Source of the DNA: Sphingopyxis alaskensis RB2256
GTDB taxonomy: Bacteria; Pseudomonadota; Alphaproteobacteria; Sphingomonadales; Sphingomonadaceae
DNA length: 64,000 nt
Reading direction: 5' to 3'
Assembly: GCF_000013985.1 (NCBI RefSeq)
Contig: NC_008048.1
Span: 3,227,001-3,291,000, forward strand
The notes beneath the pieces are model-generated. The model ran no database searches. It had not been told where the DNA came from and saw nothing but the letters and a program-made list of their open reading frames with translations. The translations under genes were made by a program, and so were the position numbers. Shown piece after piece: positions 1 to 8,550 of this stretch (its first letter is position 1; every line of letters begins with the position of its first letter).

Positions 1-193
1 CGATCAGCGCGACCATGATCGCAAGCCCGACGATCCCGGCGTCGAGCCCGATCACCTGATTATAGAAGAGCAGCAGGAAGGTCGAAAAGCCGTTGTCCTT
101 GACGCCATAGGCGATGCTGCCCAGCCCGTGCGTGACCTTCAGCCAGACGGGCAGGCGTTCGGGGCGTGGGACCGCGGCCATCGCCGCGCTCAC
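1..193 (-). CDS. MFS sugar/cation symporter, N-terminal fragment
   Basis: This is the first 64 or so codons of a membrane transporter cut off by the left window edge. The reading begins VSAAMAAVPRPERLPVW and continues into a glycine-rich helix and the hydrophobic stretch FSTFLLLFYNQVIGLDAG. That arrangement resembles the first two helices of GPH-type (glycoside-pentoside-hexuronide) MFS symporters. The GTG start at 193 overlaps the stop codon of the upstream SDR gene by four bases (GTGA); an in-frame ATG at 181 is the alternative start. The overlap suggests cotranscription with the SDR. The substrate cannot be read from this fragment. Confidence 0.7.
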   Translation of the reverse strand, partial: MSAAMAAVPRPERLPVWLKVTHGLGSIAYGVKDNGFSTFLLLFYNQVIGLDAGIVGLAIMVALI

Positions 194-1047
194 GCTGGCG
201 CTCCGGCCTTGGCAGCCTCCTCCATCTGCGCCAGCGCGTCGAACATCCCCGGTGTTTCGGGGTCCCAGGCGTGGCGCTGGCCGATCGTCAGCCCGCCGTC
301 GACGAGCAGATGCGTGCCGGTCATGAAGCTCGACTCGTCGCTCGCAAGATACGCCACGGCGTTGGCAATGTCCTCGGGCTGGCCGCCGCGCGCGACGGGT
401 TGCGCCTGCGCGCTCATCCCGGCGATGATCGCGTTCGCCTCTGCCTTCATCGCGTCGGGCACGTCGAGCGACGCGGCGAAGATATTGGTGTTGATGAAGC
501 CGGGGCAGATTGCGTTCACCCGGATGCCATATTGCGCCAGATCGGTCGCGGCGACCCTGGTCAGATGCAGCACGCCCGCCTTGGCCACCGCATAGGCGGT
601 GGGCGAATAGCCGGCGCCCAGCGCCGCAACGCTCGCGGTGTTGACGATGCTCGCGCCCTTGCGGCCCTTCATGTGCGGCGCAGCATAACGGATACCCATC
701 GCGACCGATTTCAGCACCAGGTCCATCGTCGCATCCCAGCCCTCGGGCGTAATCTCGTCGATTGGCGCGCGGTCGCCGCCCGCGGCGGCATTGTTGAAGA
801 CGATATCGATACCGCCCGCCTTCGCCGCGGCGGCATCCATCAGCGCCTCGATATCGGACGGAACCGTGACGTCGCAGCGCACGAAGTCGATCCTGCCGTT
901 CGACGCGTCGGCGAGCGCGCGGCCGCCCGCTTCGTCGATGTCGGCGGCAAAGACATGCGCGCCTTCGCCCGCGAGTTTGAGCACAGTCGCCTTGCCGATG
1001 CCCGATGCCGCGCCGGTGACGACGGCGACTTTGCCTGCGAATCGCAT
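190..1047 (-). CDS. SDR family NAD(P)-dependent oxidoreductase
   Basis: A 285-residue classical short-chain dehydrogenase. The cofactor motif TGAASGIG is at residues 11-18, NNAA at 85-88, the catalytic Ser near 139 and YAVAK at 152-156. The C-terminal region carries the usual LLVDGG segment followed by a tail of about 30 residues. The ATG at 1047 is preceded by GGAGCAGGAT, so the longer upstream open frame is not used. The stop overlaps the start of the downstream transporter gene. It lies divergent from two acyl-CoA dehydrogenase genes, which suggests oxidation of a hydroxyacyl, alcohol or steroid-like substrate, but the substrate is not determined. Confidence 0.9.
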   Translation of the reverse strand: MRFAGKVAVVTGAASGIGKATVLKLAGEGAHVFAADIDEAGGRALADASNGRIDFVRCDVTVPSDIEALMDAAAAKAGGIDIVFNNAAAGGDRAPIDEITPEGWDATMDLVLKSVAMGIRYAAPHMKGRKGASIVNTASVAALGAGYSPTAYAVAKAGVLHLTRVAATDLAQYGIRVNAICPGFINTNIFAASLDVPDAMKAEANAIIAGMSAQAQPVARGGQPEDIANAVAYLASDESSFMTGTHLLVDGGLTIGQRHAWDPETPGMFDALAQMEEAAKAGAPA

Positions 1048-1217
1048 ATCCTGCTCCCGTTTTCTTTTGCCACTTAGCTTAGGCGCGCCGAATGCCGCGT
1101 CAACGCCGGTCGATTCGACGCTACGGCGCCGTAGCGGCAGGCGTCGACGCCCAAGTTGACGCTTGCGTAAAGCGGCGAAGCGGACGTAGGTTTGCGCGCA
1201 GAAGAGGAGCCAAAAGG

Positions 1218-2399
1218 ATGAGCGAACTGGACGCGTTCCGCACCGAGGTGCGCGCATGGCTGGCGGCGAATTGCCCCCCCGAAATGCGTGAGCCCGTGCG
1301 CGACGAGGATGATGTCTGCTGGGGCGGGCGCAAATGGGTGTTCAAGAACGACGCCCAGAAGGCGTGGCTCGAAGCCTGCGTTTCCAAGGGCTATACCGTC
1401 CCTGACTGGCCCAAGGCCTATGGCGGCGCGGGCCTCACCCCCGAACGGACCAAGATCCTCAAACAGGAAATGAAGCGCATCCATGCCCGCTCGCCGCTCG
1501 ACAGCTTCGGCATCTGGATGCTCGGCCCCGCGCTGCTCAAATTCGGCACCGAGGAGCAGAAGGTCCATTATCTGAACCAGATCGCGCGCGGCGAAATCCG
1601 CTGGTGCCAGGGCTATAGCGAACCCGGCGCGGGCAGCGATCTCGTCAGCTTGCAGACCTTCGGCGAGGACAAGGGCGATCACTGGGTCGTCAACGGCTCG
1701 AAGATCTGGACCAGCTATGCCGACAAGGCCGACTGGATCTTCTGCCTCGTCCGCACCGACAAGACGAACAAATATCAGGGCATCACCTTCATGCTTTTCG
1801 ACATGGAGAGCCCCGGCGTCACCACCAAGCCGATCCTGCTGATCTCCGGCAACTCGCCCTTCTGCGAGACTTTCTTCGACGATGTGAAGGTGCCCAAGAC
1901 GCAATATGTGGGCGAGATCAACCGCGGCTGGGACGTCGCCAAATATCTGCTCGGCCACGAACGCGAGATGATTTCGGGCGGCGGTGCGGGCGGCGACATG
2001 GTCAGCGTCGGCGCGCTCTTCGCGAAATCGCTCGGGCTCAACGACCGCGGCGAACTCGACGACCCCGTCCTGCGCGCCGAAATGGCGGCGTTCGACACCG
2101 ACGTCTTCGCCTATCGCGCGATGGGCGAGCGCTTCATGGACATGTGGAAGACCGGCCGCGCGCATCCGGCCAGCTCGAACATGATGAAATATGTCGGGAC
2201 CGAGCTCAACAAGCGTCGGCACGAACTGGTGATGGCGGGCGGCGGCAGCGACGCGCTCGAATGGGACAGCGCCGAAAGCAGGGGCGGCGCCCGCGCGCGC
2301 AGCTGGCTGCGCACCAAGGCCAATTCGATCGAGGGCGGGACGAGCGAAGTCATGCTCAACGTCATCGCCAAGCGCATCCTGGAATTGCCGGGGGCGTAA
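1218..2399 (+). CDS. acyl-CoA dehydrogenase family protein
   Basis: A 393-residue flavoprotein of the acyl-CoA dehydrogenase fold, expected to introduce a 2,3 double bond into an acyl-CoA. The flavin/substrate segment CQGYSEPGAGSDL and the C-terminal IEGGTSEVMLN segment are clear. The ATG at 1218 has a purine-rich GAGGAG...AAAGG leader. The sequence resembles the FadE-type subunits that work as pairs in steroid side-chain and branched-chain oxidation. A second, different dehydrogenase follows at 2508, so the two may form one heteromeric enzyme. That pairing is an inference from adjacency. Confidence 0.9.
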   Translation: MSELDAFRTEVRAWLAANCPPEMREPVRDEDDVCWGGRKWVFKNDAQKAWLEACVSKGYTVPDWPKAYGGAGLTPERTKILKQEMKRIHARSPLDSFGIWMLGPALLKFGTEEQKVHYLNQIARGEIRWCQGYSEPGAGSDLVSLQTFGEDKGDHWVVNGSKIWTSYADKADWIFCLVRTDKTNKYQGITFMLFDMESPGVTTKPILLISGNSPFCETFFDDVKVPKTQYVGEINRGWDVAKYLLGHEREMISGGGAGGDMVSVGALFAKSLGLNDRGELDDPVLRAEMAAFDTDVFAYRAMGERFMDMWKTGRAHPASSNMMKYVGTELNKRRHELVMAGGGSDALEWDSAESRGGARARSWLRTKANSIEGGTSEVMLNVIAKRILELPGA

Positions 2400-2404
2400 C
2401 GACT

Positions 2405-2486
2405 CGTCGCCCCAGCGAAAGCTGGGGCCGCTATCGGGACAGAGCGGTGTTGGCCGCCAACGATCCCAGCTTTCGCTGGGATGACG
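2405..2486. repeat. REP-like inverted repeat
   Basis: Two imperfect palindromes face each other across about 35 bases: a CCCCAGCGAAAGCTGGGG type unit on the left and ATCCCAGCTTTCGCTGGGAT on the right, ended by CGTCG and ATGACG. It lies between the two acyl-CoA dehydrogenase genes. The CGTC(A)...GACG ends match several other intergenic elements in the window. Confidence 0.75.
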
Positions 2487-2507
2487 ACAAGAGAGATTGG
2501 GACAGAT

Positions 2508-3626
2508 ATGCCGCTCTATCACAATGACGACCAGGCGATGCTCAAGGACAGCGTCGCGCCCTTCGTCGCCGAACAGGCGCCGGTGTCGCACCTGCGCAAG
2601 CTGCGCGACAGCGCCGACGCCACCGGCTTCTCGCGCGACCTCTGGGCGCAGTTCACCGAAATGGGCCTGCCGGGGATGCTCGTTGCCGAGGAGCATGGCG
2701 GGCTCGGCATGGGGCATATGGAGGCGGGCATCGTGCTCGAGGAAATCGGCCGCAACCTGACCCCCTCACCCTTCCTGTCGACCAGCGTCGGCGCGGTCGC
2801 CGCGCTGGCCAAGGCAGGCGGAACGCAGGCCGGCCGCTGGCTCCCCGCCATCGCCAGCGGTGAAGCGATCGTCGCGCTCGCGATCGACGAAGGCGCCAAG
2901 CACCGCCCCGACCGCATCGCCACCACCGCGACGCGCGCCGGAAACGGCTTTCGGTTGGACGGCAAAAAGAGCTTCGTCCTCCACGGCCATGTCGCCGACA
3001 TGAGCATCGTCGCGGCAAAGACCGACGGCGGCATCACCCTGTTCGCGGTGCCGAAGGACGCGAAAGGCCTGACCGCCGATCCGCGCCGCCTCGTCGATTC
3101 GAGCCTCGCGAGCCATGTCACCCTCGACGGGGTCGAGGTCGATGCCGACGCGGTGATCGGCGAGGTCGATGCCGGCGGCGAGATTCTCGACGCGCTGCTC
3201 GCAGCCACCCGCACCGGGGCGGCTGCCGAAATGGTCGGGGTGGGGCAGGGGGCGATGGACATGACCGTCGCCTATCTCAAGGAACGCAAGCAGTTCGGGC
3301 GTCTGATCGGCGAGTTTCAGGGCCTCCAGCACCGCGCCGCGCATCTCTATGGCGAGATGGAAGTCGCGCGCGCGGCGGTGATGAAGGCGCAGCAATTGCT
3401 CGACGAGGGCAGCGAAGGCGCGAAGCTGATGGTCTCGGTCGCGAAAGCCAAGGCCGGGCGCGCCGCCAACCTCGCGGTGCGCGAAGGCGTGCAGATGCAC
3501 GGCGGCATCGGCATGACCGACGAATATGACATCGGGCTCTATATGAAACGCGACCGTGCGCTGGCGGAATATATGGGCGATGTGCATTATCACATCGACC
3601 AGGTCGCGCGGATGAACGGCTACTAA
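2508..3626 (+). CDS. acyl-CoA dehydrogenase family protein (second subunit-like)
   Basis: A 372-residue acyl-CoA dehydrogenase-fold protein. The C-terminal half has the family signatures ERKQFGRLIGEFQG and GVQMHGGIGMTDEYDI. The N-terminal domain is shorter and more divergent than that of the neighbour at 1218. The start ATG at 2508 fits the conserved beginning MPLYHNDDQ; an upstream in-frame ATG lies inside the REP-like repeat and is unlikely to be used. The pair, followed by an SDR, resembles heteromeric FadE partners in actinobacterial and sphingomonad lipid or steroid catabolism. Confidence 0.88.
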   Translation: MPLYHNDDQAMLKDSVAPFVAEQAPVSHLRKLRDSADATGFSRDLWAQFTEMGLPGMLVAEEHGGLGMGHMEAGIVLEEIGRNLTPSPFLSTSVGAVAALAKAGGTQAGRWLPAIASGEAIVALAIDEGAKHRPDRIATTATRAGNGFRLDGKKSFVLHGHVADMSIVAAKTDGGITLFAVPKDAKGLTADPRRLVDSSLASHVTLDGVEVDADAVIGEVDAGGEILDALLAATRTGAAAEMVGVGQGAMDMTVAYLKERKQFGRLIGEFQGLQHRAAHLYGEMEVARAAVMKAQQLLDEGSEGAKLMVSVAKAKAGRAANLAVREGVQMHGGIGMTDEYDIGLYMKRDRALAEYMGDVHYHIDQVARMNGY

Positions 3627-3637
3627 GGTGCAATCAC

Positions 3638-3765
3638 GCCCTCCCCTTCAGGGGAGGGCAGCGAGACTTGCCAGCTTGCTGGCTTAGTCGCAGCGGGTGG
3701 GGGCCAGAGGCCTTGCGCTACGCCGCGAGCCCCCACCCCCAACCCCTCCCCTGAAGGGGAGGGGC
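3638..3765. repeat. CTCCCCTTCAGGGGAG-type intergenic repeat
   Basis: The gap between the dehydrogenase and the next SDR is filled by an element with a self-complementary CCCTCCCC-TTCA-GGGGAGGG unit at each end. Between them lie a GACTTGCCAGCTTGCTGGC stem and a G-run/C-run pair (GGGTGGGGG and CCCCCACCC). A diverged relative sits at 55673-55790. It could form a large branched RNA structure between cotranscribed genes. Confidence 0.75.
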
Positions 3766-3782
3766 TTAGAAAGGATAACGCC

Positions 3783-4586
3783 ATGAACCTCACTGACATG
3801 TTCGGCCTCGACGGCCGCATCGCCCTCGTCACCGGCGGCTCGCGCGGCATCGGCAAGATGATCGTCGAGGGCTATCTCGCCGCGGGCGCCGCGCGCGTTT
3901 ATATCTCGGCGCGCAAGACCGCGCAGATTGAGGAAGCCGTCGCCGATTTCGAAACGCGCTATCCGGGCAAGGTCATCGGCCTACCCGTAGACCTCTCGAC
4001 GGTCGAGGGCTGCCGCGCGCTCGCCAGAGAACTCGAAGCGCGCGAGGAGCGCCTCGACATCCTCGTCAACAATGCCGGCGCGGCGTGGGGCGAACCCTTC
4101 GAGGGCTTTCCCGAAGCGGGCTGGGACAAGGTGATGGACATCAACGTCAAATCGCCCTTCTTCCTGACGCAGGCGCTGCATGGGTTACTCAAGGCTGCGG
4201 GCACGCACGAACGCCCCGCCAAGGTCATCAACATCGGCTCGATCGACGGGATGCGCCTCAATCCGTGGGAAACCTACAGCTATCATGCGTCGAAAGCCGC
4301 AATCCTCTATCTCACCAAGCGCCTCGCGGCGCGCCTCGTCACCGACCATATCCTCGTCACCGCGATTGCGCCGGGCGCCTTCCAGTCGGACATGAACAAG
4401 GCGGCGCGCGACCATGGCGACGCGGTCGCGAAGAGCATTCCGGTGAAACGCATCGGCGTGCCCGAGGATATGGCCGGCGCTGCGATCTATCTCGCGTCGA
4501 AGGCGGGCGATTATGTGGTGGGCGACACGATCACGGTCGACGGCGGGCTGGTCCACGGCGATCTGAAGACCAGCATCGACGCCTGA
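3783..4586 (+). CDS. SDR family oxidoreductase
   Basis: A 267-residue classical SDR. TGGSRGIG is at residues 17-24, NNAG near 93-96 and the active-site YHASK in the middle of the chain, with the final ITVDGG segment. The start at 3783 follows AGAAAGGATAACGCC. The family converts hydroxyl and keto groups with NAD(P)(H). The position downstream of two acyl-CoA dehydrogenases suggests a role in the same lipid-type degradation route, for example as a 3-hydroxyacyl or hydroxysteroid dehydrogenase. This is contextual only. Confidence 0.88.
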   Translation: MNLTDMFGLDGRIALVTGGSRGIGKMIVEGYLAAGAARVYISARKTAQIEEAVADFETRYPGKVIGLPVDLSTVEGCRALARELEAREERLDILVNNAGAAWGEPFEGFPEAGWDKVMDINVKSPFFLTQALHGLLKAAGTHERPAKVINIGSIDGMRLNPWETYSYHASKAAILYLTKRLAARLVTDHILVTAIAPGAFQSDMNKAARDHGDAVAKSIPVKRIGVPEDMAGAAIYLASKAGDYVVGDTITVDGGLVHGDLKTSIDA

Positions 4587-4623
4587 TCCAAGCCCCTCCC
4601 TTTCAGCGGAGGGCGTGGACCAA

Positions 4624-4652
4624 TTGACTCGTTCATCGCCAAGGTGTATTAT
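4624..4652 (+). promoter_or_regulatory. sigma-70-type promoter of the 4680 lipoprotein gene
   Basis: TTGACT at 4624-4629 and TATTAT at 4647-4652 are separated by 17 bases, each matching the consensus at five of six positions. The -10 ends 27 bases before the ATG at 4680. Confidence 0.65.
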
Positions 4653-4679
4653 TCAACTAATGCACCAAGGAGACGTGTC

Positions 4680-5198
4680 ATGCGTTTTGCGTATCTGATC
4701 CTCCCGATGATGCTCCTCGCCGCCTGCGGGTCGGAGGAGAAGCGGACCGCCGATCGGCCGGAGGTCACGATCAATGCCGGCGACGACCAGGGCGGGGTCG
4801 TGGTCAAGGCGGGCAAGGACGGCGGCAATATCAAGATCGGCGGCAAGGGCGCCTCGATCGACATCGACATCCCCGATTTCGTCGACCTCGATGTCGAGGG
4901 CGATTTCGACATCGACGGCGTCAAGCTTTACCCTGGCAGCAAGGTGACCACGGTCGACGTCAATGCGACCGAAAAGGACGGGCTGGACAATACGACGGTC
5001 AAGCTCGGCTTCACCGCGCCCGCGGCGCCCAAGGTCGCCGCCGACTGGATGGCGGCCGAATTCGCGAAAAAGAGCGTTCAGGTCACGCGCACCGGCGACA
5101 CGCTCGCGGGCAAGGACAAGGACGGCGATGCCTTTACGATCAAATTCGGGCCGGACGGCAAAAATGCCAAGGGCGAGGTGCTGATCGTCAAGCGGTGA
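4680..5198 (+). CDS. hypothetical lipoprotein
   Basis: A 172-residue lipoprotein of unknown function. The signal sequence ends in the lipobox LLAAC with the lipidated Cys at residue 16. The mature part is rich in Asp, Gly and Lys with alternating short strands (GGNIKIGGKG, DIDIPDFVDLDVEGDFDIDG). This pattern suggests a beta-rich fold exposed in the periplasm or on the outer membrane. The start is fixed by AAGGAG seven bases upstream of the ATG at 4680 and by a good promoter. No family was recognised. Confidence 0.8.
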   Translation: MRFAYLILPMMLLAACGSEEKRTADRPEVTINAGDDQGGVVVKAGKDGGNIKIGGKGASIDIDIPDFVDLDVEGDFDIDGVKLYPGSKVTTVDVNATEKDGLDNTTVKLGFTAPAAPKVAADWMAAEFAKKSVQVTRTGDTLAGKDKDGDAFTIKFGPDGKNAKGEVLIVKR

Positions 5199-5217
5199 TC
5201 GCCGCTTTCCTCATAAT

Positions 5218-5295
5218 CGTCACCCCGGCGAAGGCCGGGGTCTCACCCTATCGTGTTGAGGCACCGGCGAGATCCCGGCCTTCGCCGGGATGACG
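5218..5295. repeat. REP-like inverted repeat
   Basis: Convergent-gene gap element: CGTCACCCCGGCGAAGGCCGGGG on the left answers CCCGGCCTTCGCCGGGATGACG on the right across about 34 bases. The inner CCGGCGAAGGCCGG palindrome is the same as in the elements at 11113 and 13612. It could end transcription from either side. Confidence 0.8.
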
Positions 5296-5308
5296 GAAGG
5301 AGAGGAGT

Positions 5309-7978
5309 CTACCCGCTGTTCCTCAGCGCCGTCGCAATCGCGTTGATCGTCAGCTGGATGCCCTCGGCGATGCGCGGATCGGTTTCGCCCGCGCGGTGGC
5401 GCTTCATCAGCTCGATCTGGAGCAGGTTGAGCGGTTCGATATAGGGCAGGCGCAGCCGGATCGACGCCTCGAGCGCCGGGTTCTTCTCGAGCAGCCGTGT
5501 CTGGCCGGTGATCTCGAGCAGTCCGTCGTGCGCGCGGTTCCACCCGTCCTTGATGCGACCGAAGATCGCGTCATGTCCGTCGATCTGGCTCGCCAGCCCC
5601 GCATAGCGCGCCGCAATCCCCATGTCGGACTTGGCGAGCACCATCTCCATATTGCCGAGCAGCGCGGCAAAGAAGGGCCAGCTCGCCGCCATGTCGGTCA
5701 GCAGCGCCTTGTCCGCGAACGCCGCGAAGGCTTCGCCCGTGCCGTACCAGCCGGGCAGCATCGTGCGCGCCTGCGCCCAGCTGAACACCCAGGGAATTGC
5801 GCGCAGATCCTCGATCGCGGTCGATTTGGTGCGGCTCGACGGCCGCGACCCGATCTTGAGCGTCGCAATCTCGGCGATCGGCGTCATCGCGCGGAAAAAA
5901 TCCCTGAACGCCGGGGTATCGTAAACCAGCCCGCGATAGGCGGCGAAGGCGGTGTCCGACAGCGCGTCCATCGCCGCGGTAAAGCGCTCCGCTTCCTTCG
6001 CGCCCATCGCCTCGGGCTCGAGGCTCGCGAGCAGGCTCGCCGACACCATCGCTTCCAGATTGGTCGCCGCGCTGTCGATCGTGCCATATTTCGCCGCGAT
6101 CACCTCGCCCTGTTCGGTGATGCGGATGCGTCCCTGCACCGTGCCCGCGGGCTGCGCGCGGATCGCGGCAAAGGCGCTGCCGCCGCCGCGCCCGACCGCG
6201 CCACCGCGGCCGTGGAACAGCTGCATCGCGGTGTCGGCTTGCTCGAACACCGGGGTCAGCGCCGCCGACGCCTGGTGCAGCCCCCAGGTCGACGTCAGAT
6301 AACCGCCGTCCTTGTTCGAATCCGAATAGCCGATCATCACTTCCTGATGTCCGCGCGCAGCGACATGCGGCGCGATTTCGGGCAGCGCGAAATAGGCCGC
6401 CATGATCGCGGGCGCGTCATCGAGGTCGGCGATCGTCTCGAACAGCGGCACCACCATCAGATTGTCGCGGCTCTCCGCCGACCACAGCCCGCCCTCGCGC
6501 GCCAGCACATGGACTTCGAGCAGGTCGGACAGGCTTTCGGCCTTGCTGATGATCCACTGGACGATCGCGTCCTTGCCCAGCCTCTTGCGCACGTCGGCGG
6601 CGGCGTGGACGATCGCGAGTTCGCCCGCCGTCTCCTCGCTCCATTCGTGCCACGGCGCGGCGAGCGGGCGGTTGACGCCAAGCTCCTTGCGCAGCAACGC
6701 GACGCGCGCCGCTTCGTCGAGCGTCAGATAATCGGCTTCGACCCCCGATATGTTGAACAGTTCGGCGAGCACGCGTTCGTGGACCGCGCTGTTCTGCCGC
6801 ATGTCGAGCGTCGCCAGATGGAATCCGAACACCTCGACCGCGCGGATCAGCCGCCCGAGCGCACCGATTCCGGCGAGCTGGCCCTTGCCGCTCGCCGACA
6901 GGCCGCTGGCGATGGTGACGAGGTCGCGGCGGAAATCGCCGGGCGCGGCATAGGGTTCGCCCTTCAGCGCGCCGGGGCGCGGGGGCGGCTTGCCGGTGAT
7001 CGCGGCGTAAGTCGCCGACAGCCGGGCATAGATGCCCGACAGCGCGCGGCGATAGGGTTCGTCGCTGCGGCTCGGCGCGGTGTCGCCGCTCGCCTCGGCG
7101 AGGGCTTCGACCGCGTCGGTCACTGGCGCGAGCGTCGACGATACCGACAGTTCGGCGCCGAGCGCATGAACCTGGTCGATATAATGGCCGATCACCGCCG
7201 CGGCATTGCGGCCCGTCGCCATGCGCAGCGTTTCGGCGGTGACGAAGGGATTGCCGTCGCGGTCGCCGCCGATCCAGCTGCCGATGCGCAGGAAGCTCGC
7301 GGGGCGCTGCCCCAACTCCTTTTCCCAGCGCGCATAAAGTTTGGGCACCACGGGCAGGAAGACGTCGCGCAAATAGGTGAGCGCATTGTCGATCTCGTCG
7401 GCGACGAACAATTTCTGCGTGCGCAGCGGGCGCGTCTGCCACAGCAGCACGACCTGCCGCCGGATCGCGTCCTCGACCACATCGCCTTCGGGTGTTTCGT
7501 CGAGGCCCGCATCGCGCATCCGCATCAGTTCGGCGATGCGGTTCTTGTGGTCGAGCATCGACTTGCGCCGCACCTCGGTCGGGTGCGCGGTGAGCACCGG
7601 CGCGATCAGCGCCGCGTTCAGCAGCGCCGCGACTGCCGCGCTGTCGATCCCGTCGGCTTTCAGCTTTTCCAGCGCCGCCGCAACCGTCGCTTCGGGCTCG
7701 GCGGCGATACCCTGGCGGTCTTCGGCGAGGTTGGCGAGCATCGAAAAGAGCATGAAACCGCGGACGAAGGCGATGGTGTCGTCGAGGCTCAGCGCATCGA
7801 GTCCCGGATCGATCGCCTCCGCCCCCGCGATCCCGCGGTGCCTGTCGACGCTCGACGAGCGGATATATTCGGTCTGGCGGAACAATTTGTCGCCGCCATA
7901 GGCGCGGATGACGTCGCCGAGGATCCGCCCGAGATAGCGGATGTCGGGATTCTGCGAGATCTGGATCGGTGGGCCCAT
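5309..7978 (-). CDS. ppc: phosphoenolpyruvate carboxylase
   Basis: Converts PEP and bicarbonate to oxaloacetate, the main anaplerotic reaction. The 889-residue product has the usual bacterial length. The catalytic-His segment VLTAHPTEV lies near residue 130, HGRGGAVGRGGG is in the second half, the phosphate-binding segment IGYSDSNKDGGY precedes it, and the C-terminal LLQIELMKRHR...LTINAIATALRNSG is typical. I chose the ATG at 7978 (MGPPIQISQN); a GTG six codons upstream at 7996 is also possible and neither has a strong ribosome site. It stands alone on the minus strand. Confidence 0.95.
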   Translation of the reverse strand: MGPPIQISQNPDIRYLGRILGDVIRAYGGDKLFRQTEYIRSSSVDRHRGIAGAEAIDPGLDALSLDDTIAFVRGFMLFSMLANLAEDRQGIAAEPEATVAAALEKLKADGIDSAAVAALLNAALIAPVLTAHPTEVRRKSMLDHKNRIAELMRMRDAGLDETPEGDVVEDAIRRQVVLLWQTRPLRTQKLFVADEIDNALTYLRDVFLPVVPKLYARWEKELGQRPASFLRIGSWIGGDRDGNPFVTAETLRMATGRNAAAVIGHYIDQVHALGAELSVSSTLAPVTDAVEALAEASGDTAPSRSDEPYRRALSGIYARLSATYAAITGKPPPRPGALKGEPYAAPGDFRRDLVTIASGLSASGKGQLAGIGALGRLIRAVEVFGFHLATLDMRQNSAVHERVLAELFNISGVEADYLTLDEAARVALLRKELGVNRPLAAPWHEWSEETAGELAIVHAAADVRKRLGKDAIVQWIISKAESLSDLLEVHVLAREGGLWSAESRDNLMVVPLFETIADLDDAPAIMAAYFALPEIAPHVAARGHQEVMIGYSDSNKDGGYLTSTWGLHQASAALTPVFEQADTAMQLFHGRGGAVGRGGGSAFAAIRAQPAGTVQGRIRITEQGEVIAAKYGTIDSAATNLEAMVSASLLASLEPEAMGAKEAERFTAAMDALSDTAFAAYRGLVYDTPAFRDFFRAMTPIAEIATLKIGSRPSSRTKSTAIEDLRAIPWVFSWAQARTMLPGWYGTGEAFAAFADKALLTDMAASWPFFAALLGNMEMVLAKSDMGIAARYAGLASQIDGHDAIFGRIKDGWNRAHDGLLEITGQTRLLEKNPALEASIRLRLPYIEPLNLLQIELMKRHRAGETDPRIAEGIQLTINAIATALRNSG

Positions 7979-8043
7979 GCGCCCAGCTTGCTGCACCTGC
8001 GAAGGCCGAGGGTCAAGCCGCGCATAGCTATGCTTGGGTTAGT

Positions 8044-8469
8044 TCAATGCGTTTTGACCAGCATCAACATGCCCATATCGATCACGCGGCGGCCATCGAA
8101 CGGAACATTGTTGCGCGTGTCGGTGATGAACATCAGTCGCCCCGACGCGTCGCTGATGCGCGCCGACACGGCGTAACTGTGGCGCGGGTCGAGCTGGCGC
8201 TGATCGACCGTCAGCGAAAAGGCAAAGGGCACCTGCCGGCCGTCGGCGGTGAAGGATTGCCGAGCGACCGTCGTCGATGGCGCATCGGCCAGGCTGACGT
8301 CGGCAAGGGCGATTTCGACCCGCGCCGTCGGCGGCAACGCGATGCGCTCGCGATAGGTGATGCTCCCGGTGACGGTCACGGGCTGCTCGGCGGGCGGGAT
8401 TGTCGCGCAGGCGGCGAGCAGCGGGGCGGCGACCATGCCGACGGCGAGCATTCGGGTGACGCGAACCAT
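8044..8469 (-). CDS. YbaY family lipoprotein
   Basis: A 141-residue secreted lipoprotein. The lipobox is LLAAC with Cys21, followed by a beta-rich domain with the GSITYRERIALPPTARVEIALADVSLAD pattern known from YbaY/YscW-type lipoproteins (written here as a pattern spanning roughly residues 34-62). The start is well placed: AAAAGGAGACACATC precedes the ATG at 8469. A second long open frame runs in another phase here but lacks a signal sequence. The role is unknown; relatives are outer-membrane-anchored accessory proteins. Confidence 0.82.
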   Translation of the reverse strand: MVRVTRMLAVGMVAAPLLAACATIPPAEQPVTVTGSITYRERIALPPTARVEIALADVSLADAPSTTVARQSFTADGRQVPFAFSLTVDQRQLDPRHSYAVSARISDASGRLMFITDTRNNVPFDGRRVIDMGMLMLVKTH

Positions 8470-8550
8470 GATGTGTCTCCTTTTCCGATGGTTGGCGCGC
8501 GCCTAATGCCATCGAGGTGAACCCATGCTGTCGCGCCCGTCGTGCCGCTG

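Noticed and set aside
5396..8176. 926-codon open frame on the plus strand
   Set aside because: Antisense to ppc; Arg/Glu-rich, no motifs, explained by third-position GC bias of the true gene.
8039..8512. Alternative 157-codon minus frame over the YbaY-like gene
   Set aside because: No signal sequence, Arg-rich; the 141-codon frame has a lipobox and an AAGGAG site.
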